A DNA stretch of 10,447 bases from DATMBL01 sp050735975 (lineage in GTDB: Bacteria > Desulfobacterota > Binatia > UBA9968). The notes beneath the pieces are model-generated. The model did no database searches and had not been told where the DNA came from. It was given only the letters and a program-made list of their open reading frames with translations. The translations under genes and the position numbers were made by a program. Each line of letters opens with the position of its first letter. The first letter of the stretch is position 1. This document shows, piece after piece, positions 6,471-10,447 of the stretch. The stretch is from positions 1 through 10,447 of the forward strand of contig JBOHVS010000174.1 of NCBI GenBank assembly GCA_050735975.1, in the 5' to 3' direction.

Positions 6471-8105
6471 TTACTGCTGGGCTACCAACTTGAATTTTTC
6501 CTGAATCTCTTTTTGGCCGGAGCGACGAACGGCCACAGTCACTTCCCACTCGCCGGCCATGCCCAGATTGGCCTTGCCTTCGTAAAACCCATCCTTGGAC
6601 AATTTTCCCTCTGTCTTCGACGGTGCCATCCCAGGCATGGTCATCGTGTAGCTGAAGGAGACATCCGCATCTTTCACGACCTTTCCTGTTTTATCCGTTA
6701 CCTTGAGCCTGAGCATATTCTCTCCCGCCTTGGTTTTCTCGGGACTCGTGAAAAGGTTTAACGTCAGGTCCCCGACTTTCTTCTCCGCCGGCCCGGCCTT
6801 CGTTGGCGCATCCATCTTCATATCCTTCATGCCTTCCGGGCCTTTCATCCCCTGCATCTCCTCCATTCCCTTCATCCCTTCCATTCCCGGCATACCCGCC
6901 ATCGCCCCCATCGCCTCGGCTAAGCGGCTTTCAGAATCCAGAAGAAACGCCGAGCTGGCGGCAATTTTTTGACCTTCATCCAGACCTGATACAACCTGAT
7001 AGAACCCTTCCATCTTGGCTCCGAGCTTGACTTCCTTCGGCTCAAAATGACCGTTGCCTTTATCGACGAAGACAATTTTTCGGATGCCCGAATTCAAGAC
7101 TGCCTCTTCCGGCACTGCCAAATGCCTTCCGCCATCGATCTTTATCTCGGCATTGACATACATACCGGGCTTGAGCTTGAAGCCGGGGTTGGGAACATCC
7201 AGCCGAGCCTTTGCAGTCCTCGTCTTCTCATCGACATAGGGATAAATAAAAGAAACCTTCCCGTTGAAGGCGCCACTCGAATCGTACGAGAGAGCCACGC
7301 TGGCCGTTTGCCCTGGGCGGACAAAGGGGATTTCGCTCTCATAAATATCGACGTTTACCCATACATTGGAGAGATCAGCGATGGTGTACAGTTCCTTATC
7401 GGGCATGATTCTCATGCCCTGATTAGCTTCCTTTTTAAGGACAAAACCCGAGTGAGGGGCGTAGAGCGTCAATGTTCTTTGCGCCTCGCCTTTCTCCTCA
7501 AGCTCACGAATTTGATTTTCCGAGATGTCCCAAAGGGCGAGCCGGTGCTTGCTGGCCTCGACCAGCGACACGGCTCCCGACTTCACTTCCGGAATAGAAC
7601 TCGTTGACAGGCGCTCCTTGGCTTTGACGGCCAGAAGATATTCCTGCTGCGTTGCGAGTAGCTCCGGGCTGTAAATCGTAAACAACGGTTGGCCTTTCTC
7701 GACTAGCTTCCCCGTGTAGTTGACGTAGAGCTTGTCGATCCATCCTTCGATCTTACTGTGGACGTGAGTCACCTTGGTCTCGTCGTATGTAATGGTTCCG
7801 ACGGTGCGCACCGTCCTGACCATCGGTCGTTTTTCGACCGTTGCGATCCTCACACCCATGAGCTGCTGCTTCTCCGGGCTCACCATGACCATACCGGGAG
7901 CCATTCCACTCGTGCCTTGCATGCCCCTCATGCCCTCCATACCGGGCATGTTTTCCATTCCCTTCATGCTTGCAGCATCGCTCACCTTCGCGGTGGCCGA
8001 TGTCCCAAGATCCATTCCTCTTAAAGCCCAGAAGTATCCCGCGGTAAAGATTCCCGCGGCTACAAGCATCAACACAAGCGCTCTTAGTATTTTTGCGATT
8101 ATCAT
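6471..8105 (-). CDS. cusB: CusB-type membrane fusion adaptor with two Met-repeat tracts and a C-terminal YtkA/FixH-like domain
   Basis: A 544-residue periplasmic adaptor that bridges the RND pump and the outer-membrane channel. An N-terminal anchor (residues 8-27) is followed by a Met tract (47-74) with Met every third residue from 47 to 62. The adaptor core spans about 75-395: V-R-T-V-G-T-I-T-Y-D at 99-108, the barrel-sandwich/lipoyl part with I-E-G-W-I-D-K-L, an alpha-hairpin at about 146-205, A-P-H-S-G-F-V at 216-222, the beta-barrel, and L-K-P-G-M-Y-V at 311-317. A second tract (399-431) has eight Met at exact three-residue spacing from 399 to 420. The last 100 residues form a beta-rich domain with S-Y-T-M-T-M-P-G-M at 485-493 and a G-E-W-E-V-T-V ending, like YtkA/FixH domains. 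Simple CusB proteins are about 400 residues, so the tail is an extension. GGAGG lies 6 bases before the ATG. Met ligands suit Cu(I)/Ag(I) capture. Confidence 0.92.
   Translation of the reverse strand: MIIAKILRALVLMLVAAGIFTAGYFWALRGMDLGTSATAKVSDAASMKGMENMPGMEGMRGMQGTSGMAPGMVMVSPEKQQLMGVRIATVEKRPMVRTVRTVGTITYDETKVTHVHSKIEGWIDKLYVNYTGKLVEKGQPLFTIYSPELLATQQEYLLAVKAKERLSTSSIPEVKSGAVSLVEASKHRLALWDISENQIRELEEKGEAQRTLTLYAPHSGFVLKKEANQGMRIMPDKELYTIADLSNVWVNVDIYESEIPFVRPGQTASVALSYDSSGAFNGKVSFIYPYVDEKTRTAKARLDVPNPGFKLKPGMYVNAEIKIDGGRHLAVPEEAVLNSGIRKIVFVDKGNGHFEPKEVKLGAKMEGFYQVVSGLDEGQKIAASSAFLLDSESRLAEAMGAMAGMPGMEGMKGMEEMQGMKGPEGMKDMKMDAPTKAGPAEKKVGDLTLNLFTSPEKTKAGENMLRLKVTDKTGKVVKDADVSFSYTMTMPGMAPSKTEGKLSKDGFYEGKANLGMAGEWEVTVAVRRSGQKEIQEKFKLVAQQ
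6813..6911 (-). repeat. Second Met-x-x-Met tract in the adaptor (in-frame codon repeat)
   Basis: Residues 399-431 of the adaptor contain 11 methionines in 33 residues. Those at 399, 402, 405, 408, 411, 414, 417 and 420 keep an exact three-residue period, built from G-M-x and x-M-x triplets. The DNA is an imperfect 9-base periodic repeat. The tract links the adaptor core to the C-terminal YtkA/FixH-like domain. Confidence 0.85.
7884..7967 (-). repeat. First Met-x-x-Met tract in the adaptor (in-frame codon repeat)
   Basis: Residues 47-74 of the adaptor carry methionines at 47, 50, 53, 56, 59 and 62 (three-residue period), then at 68, 72 and 74. The tract lies just outside the membrane anchor, in the place where E. 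coli CusB has its Cu(I)-binding methionines, and resembles the second tract at 6813-6911 in both protein and DNA. Confidence 0.85.
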
Positions 8106-8128
8106 TTATTCCTCCATGTGGGCGGATC

Positions 8129-8171
8129 GCATATGGCCTATGGCTCGCTCTATATGCCATTAGCCATACGC
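8129..8171. repeat. Intercistronic imperfect palindrome between channel and adaptor genes
   Basis: Arms at 8129-8144 and 8156-8171 pair at 13 of 16 positions around an 11-base loop, and each arm contains two copies of ATGGC/GCCAT. The palindrome starts three bases after the stop of the channel gene. No T-run follows in the direction of transcription, so it is not a classical intrinsic terminator. It is better read as a REP-like hairpin that may protect the upstream message or tune adaptor and pump expression. Confidence 0.6.
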
Positions 8172-8174
8172 CAT

Positions 8175-9464
8175 CTACTGCAATTCCTTACCCACCGCCC
8201 GCTCCAAATCCGCGCGGCTCTGCTCATAATCGACTAAAGCTTTGTAGTAGCCCATGCGAACATCTCGTATCGTTCTCTGCGCGTCTAAAAGCGTCATGAA
8301 ATTCACGCCGCCCGTTTGATAAGCCGCCACTGCTGCTTGGAACGACTGTTCCGCTTGAGGAAGCAATCCATCCCGATAAGTCGAGACCGCTTTCATCGCT
8401 GCCTCTACTTCTGCCAATGTTTCCCTTACCTCAAGCAAAGCCATGTTTTTCATAGCCGCCAAATTGGCCTTAGCGACCTGCCGCTCCGCGAGAGCCTCTT
8501 CGATCTGGTAATCGTGCTTGCCCTTTGTCCAGGGAGAAAAGGGGATCGTTAAAGTCAGCATAGGCGCGTACATGTGACGAGGATTTTGGTCGGGCGCAAC
8601 CCAGTACTGCAGACCCACCATGAAGTCGGGATACTTCCGATTTCTTTTCGCCAGCTGTATGGCTGTTTCCGCGCGACTGATATTCGATTCCAGAGCCCTG
8701 AGCTCCGGGCGCTGCTCAAAAGCAAGTTTCTCCAAATCGGCAAACTGGAGAGAAACAGGAGTTATGGCCAACTCTCCTGGATCGCCGAGAGCGGAATCAG
8801 GAGGGCGGCTCAAAAGCGTGTTGAGGTTCGCTTGTGACGTCACTAAATCTTTCTCCGCCCACGTCAGCTTATTTAAGATTTCGGTCCGCTCCAGCAGTGC
8901 TCTGATCACATCCTGCTGTGGTACTTTTCCTACGCCATAAAGGTTTTCCGCAGTAGTGCCGGTGTGACGGACTAATTCCAAAAGTTCGTTATAAATCTCG
9001 AGGCTTTTGCTAGCCATGAAATAATCCGCATAGGCCGCTTTAACCTTGGCGGCAATCTCTTGCTCTTTGGCTCTAAGCTCCTCCTCGATCATTCTCACTT
9101 CCTGGCCGGCCATCTCGCCCTTCAACGCAAGTTTGCCAAAGAAAGGCAGCTTCTGACGCACGCCGATGATGAGTGGGTTGGCGCTTCGGTACTTGAGAGG
9201 ATGATTGAGGGGAACTCCCCAAGCCTCCAAGTTGATCTCCGGATCTTCCAAATAGGTTGCTTGCTTACCTCGTGCCCGAACGGACGCAAGCTTGCTTTGC
9301 GCTGCTCGAATCTCCGGATTTTTCTCCAAGGCTTCTGCTATGGCCTGAGAAAGGCCGAGTACCGCCCGTTCGTTCAGCTCTTGAGCACCGGCATCGGCTG
9401 GATGACTCAGCGTCGATAGAAACATCGTGAAAACTATCGCTAATATCGTTCCAGTTCCGTTCAT
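8175..9464 (-). CDS. TolC/CusC-type outer-membrane efflux channel
   Basis: A 429-residue outer-membrane factor that forms the trimeric exit duct of the pump. Residues 5-27 form a signal sequence ending A-D-A-G-A. Two homologous OEP repeats follow. The first, at about 35-225, has L-S-Q-A-I-A-E-A-L-E-K-N-P-E-I at 38-52 and the strand motif G-V-R-Q-K-L-P-F-F-G-K-L at 101-112. The second, at about 240-425, has L-A-F-E-Q-R-P-E-L-R-A-L at 247-258, T-L-T-I-P-F-S at 304-310 and G-G-V-N-F-M-T-L-L-D-A-Q at 385-396. Long Ala/Glu-rich helices form the coiled-coil tunnel. The ATG at 9462-9464 has AAAGGAG 6 bases upstream. An in-frame ATG at 9500 also has a purine-rich site (AGGAAGGAA) and would add basic residues before the signal, so it is a serious alternative. 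The gene is the first component of the channel-adaptor-pump operon. Confidence 0.9.
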   Translation of the reverse strand: MNGTGTILAIVFTMFLSTLSHPADAGAQELNERAVLGLSQAIAEALEKNPEIRAAQSKLASVRARGKQATYLEDPEINLEAWGVPLNHPLKYRSANPLIIGVRQKLPFFGKLALKGEMAGQEVRMIEEELRAKEQEIAAKVKAAYADYFMASKSLEIYNELLELVRHTGTTAENLYGVGKVPQQDVIRALLERTEILNKLTWAEKDLVTSQANLNTLLSRPPDSALGDPGELAITPVSLQFADLEKLAFEQRPELRALESNISRAETAIQLAKRNRKYPDFMVGLQYWVAPDQNPRHMYAPMLTLTIPFSPWTKGKHDYQIEEALAERQVAKANLAAMKNMALLEVRETLAEVEAAMKAVSTYRDGLLPQAEQSFQAAVAAYQTGGVNFMTLLDAQRTIRDVRMGYYKALVDYEQSRADLERAVGKELQ

Positions 9465-9537
9465 GATCTCTCCTTTTCGGAGCGGTCTGACAGCTTGCAT
9501 AAGGGTTCCTTCCTCGAAACCGCAAACGCAAGCGGGT

Positions 9538-9562
9538 ACCATCGGACCGATAGTCCAATGGT
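9538..9562. repeat. Intercistronic hairpin upstream of the channel gene
   Basis: Ten-base arms at 9538-9547 and 9553-9562 pair around a five-base loop, with one G-U type pair in the minus-strand transcript. The hairpin lies in the 130-bp gap between the small Cys protein (stop at 9595) and the channel gene. No T-run follows, so it may be a processing or stability element or part of an attenuator rather than a terminator. Confidence 0.55.
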
Positions 9563-9594
9563 GTCACAGTTGAACTGATAAAACGGGAGAGCGA

Positions 9595-10014
9595 TTAGAT
9601 CCGAAGAACGAGGAGAGACAAGGGTAAAGAAAGTTTGAAAACAGGATGGTAAAAAACTTTTAATTCGAGAGGTCCTCGAGGAAGAACCGTTTGTTCGATA
9701 AATTCGATTATGAGCGGCAAAGGAGCAAGTGAAAGTGGCCGCGCATCGTCTGCTTTAGGTAGTGAAGGTTGAATAGAGAGCATCCGGTCACGGACTGATT
9801 GGCAAATATCCTGTTTATGTTCCGCACAAGGGCCTCGCTCTACAGTATCTTCCTTCATGCCATTCCCGCTGTTCACGGAATCGTGTAGTGCCATACCCAC
9901 AGAGGCTAGTCCTGAGCAGGCGTAGACGATAGAGGTGAAGAGAACGCTAACGACGAGAATCAAAGCCATCAACAAAAAGGATTTTCTTATAAGGATAGGC
10001 ATAGACTTCAGCAT
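9595..10014 (-). CDS. Small exported Cys-containing protein at the head of the efflux operon
   Basis: A 139-residue protein with a basic n-region (I-R-K at 9-11), a hydrophobic stretch at 12-31 and a cysteine at 33 in V-Y-A-C-S-G, which could be a weak lipobox. A Cys pair follows at 63 and 71 (P-C-A-E-H-K-Q-D-I-C), then a Pro/Leu-rich region and a hydrophobic end (residues 120-139, F-Y-H-P-V-F-K-L-S-L-P-L). Size, topology, the later Cys pair and the hydrophobic C-terminus parallel the small proteins at 2427 and 198, though sequence identity is low. The ATG at 10014 has no ribosome binding site. An ATG at 10002 leaves a better leader behind the predicted promoter and may be the true start. Placement before the channel-adaptor-pump genes suggests periplasmic metal handling or a regulatory leader protein, in the manner of CopL-type proteins. 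This is inference, and the family is not recognised. Confidence 0.65.
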   Translation of the reverse strand: MLKSMPILIRKSFLLMALILVVSVLFTSIVYACSGLASVGMALHDSVNSGNGMKEDTVERGPCAEHKQDICQSVRDRMLSIQPSLPKADDARPLSLAPLPLIIEFIEQTVLPRGPLELKVFYHPVFKLSLPLSLLVLRI

Positions 10015-10033
10015 TTAGGGGTTGACGGTGTCG

Positions 10034-10062
10034 AGAATAACTGGGTTCACTCTCCTTGTCAA
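10034..10062 (-). promoter_or_regulatory. Candidate sigma70-type promoter for the efflux operon
   Basis: On the minus strand a consensus -35 box, TTGACA (10057-10062), is followed by exactly 17 bases and TATTCT (10034-10039; four of six matches to the -10 consensus). Initiation would fall near 10027, leaving a leader of about 13 bases to the ATG at 10014 or 25 bases to the ATG at 10002. The 17-base spacer does not have the 19-20 base length typical of MerR/CueR-controlled promoters. No clear operator palindrome overlaps it. Confidence 0.45.
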
Positions 10063-10150
10063 TGTATAAGGATGCTCCAGCAAACGCTCACCCGCAAAGT
10101 AGAGCTCCGCAGGAGGTCTCTTGACCAGGGGTAGAATCGAAGATGTTTCT

Positions 10151-10252
10151 CTATTCCCGGATCTCGGTCTCTATCGACATATCCAATGGCAACATGCGGA
10201 TCATCTTAGATCTCACCGGATTCAGGTGGATGTAACGAATCAGAGCTGAACG
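10151..10252 (-). pseudogene. C-terminal scrap of a REP-associated tyrosine transposase (RAYT, Y1/IS200-like)
   Basis: A short open stretch encodes A-L-I-R-Y-I-H-L-N-P-V-R-S-K-M-I, then drifts into unrelated residues and a stop (TAG at 10151-10153). The Y-I-H-L-N-P-V-R block is the highly characteristic motif of RAYT/TnpA-REP transposases. The usual continuation to Y-P-W-S-S is disrupted: an F-Y-P-W-S-R string occurs downstream in another frame. The N-terminal catalytic HUH and Tyr region is absent, because the sequence to the right consists of palindromes. This is a dead remnant, not a functional transposase. Confidence 0.7.
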
Positions 10253-10253
10253 A

Positions 10254-10433
10254 CCCTCGGCCTGAAGCCGAGGGGTTCTGAATTTGTCGACTGGAAGTCG
10301 ACTCTTAATCCCGTCACGCAGGCGTTATCGTCACCCCGGTGAAAACCGGGGTCCATCCCCCTTAACCTGGATACCGTTTTTCAACGGTATGACGGACGCT
10401 GTCCGTCACCTGGATGCCGGCGTTCACCGGCAT
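10254..10433. repeat. Cluster of six hairpins, including three variants of one palindromic repeat
   Basis: Six near-perfect hairpins follow each other in 180 bp: 10254-10274 (8-bp stem), 10286-10302 (6 bp), 10333-10352 (8 bp, GAAA loop), 10371-10390 (8 bp), 10391-10407 (7 bp) and 10414-10433 (7 bp). The third (read on the minus strand), fourth and sixth share the frame TGGA, then a variable stem with CCG/CGG, then TGAC. Where they differ, both sides of the stem change together. They are dispersed extragenic palindromes of REP type and adjoin a RAYT remnant. The 10015-10447 stretch otherwise contains no intact gene. Confidence 0.75.
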
Positions 10434-10447
10434 GACCAACTTTCACT

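Noticed and set aside
7047..7607. Long plus-strand open frame (186 codons) opposite the adaptor gene.
   Set aside because: It is antisense to a clearly conserved protein, has no recognisable family features, and arises from codon bias of the real gene.
10022..10045. TTGACG on the plus strand as a divergent promoter.
   Set aside because: No -10 box follows at a suitable distance, and no plus-strand gene lies to the right within the window.
10254..10433. Hairpin cluster considered as a CRISPR array.
   Set aside because: Units differ in sequence, orientation and spacing, and there are no constant repeats with unique spacers of even length.

Overview
The window comes from a Gram-negative bacterium: it encodes a complete tripartite envelope efflux pump with an outer-membrane channel. 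All recognisable genes lie on the minus strand in a co-directional row, so transcription runs from the right end to the left end. Base composition is moderate and there are no strong taxonomic markers. An RND pump linked to a PII-like gene, a Met-rich adaptor and dispersed palindromic repeats would suit an environmental lineage such as Nitrospirota, NC10 or a deltaproteobacterial group, but the phylum is not resolved.

In transcription order the layout is as follows. (1) Positions 10447-10150 hold no intact gene. They contain a cluster of six hairpins, three of which are variants of one palindromic repeat, followed directly by a C-terminal scrap of a REP-associated tyrosine transposase (RAYT). 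(2) A sigma70-like promoter (10034-10062) leads into a small secreted Cys-containing protein (9595-10014). (3) The pump follows: a TolC/CusC-type channel (8175-9464), a CusB-type adaptor with two Met-repeat tracts and a C-terminal YtkA/FixH-like domain (6471-8105), and a CusA-type RND transporter (3265-6432) with the Cu(I)/Ag(I) methionine triad intact. (4) A PII-like regulator of the type linked to metal RND pumps follows within 26 bp, but carries a one-base frameshift. (5) A second Cys-containing small protein (2427-2822) opens a run of a small exported protein with an unclear start, an unrecognised four-helix membrane protein, an isoprenylcysteine methyltransferase-like gene that has lost its catalytic half, and a 51-residue membrane miniprotein. 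(6) A third small Cys-containing protein (198-584) precedes an exported protein cut by the window edge.

The core job is export of monovalent copper or silver from periplasm and cytoplasm: the adaptor's Met tracts would collect the metal, the transporter would move it along a methionine relay and the channel would release it outside. The three small Cys proteins share a signal/anchor, paired cysteines and a similar hydrophobic C-terminus, and each stands at the head of a block of genes. That recurring arrangement, together with the PII-like gene, is the least understood part of the locus. Several accessory genes are visibly damaged while the pump itself is intact.
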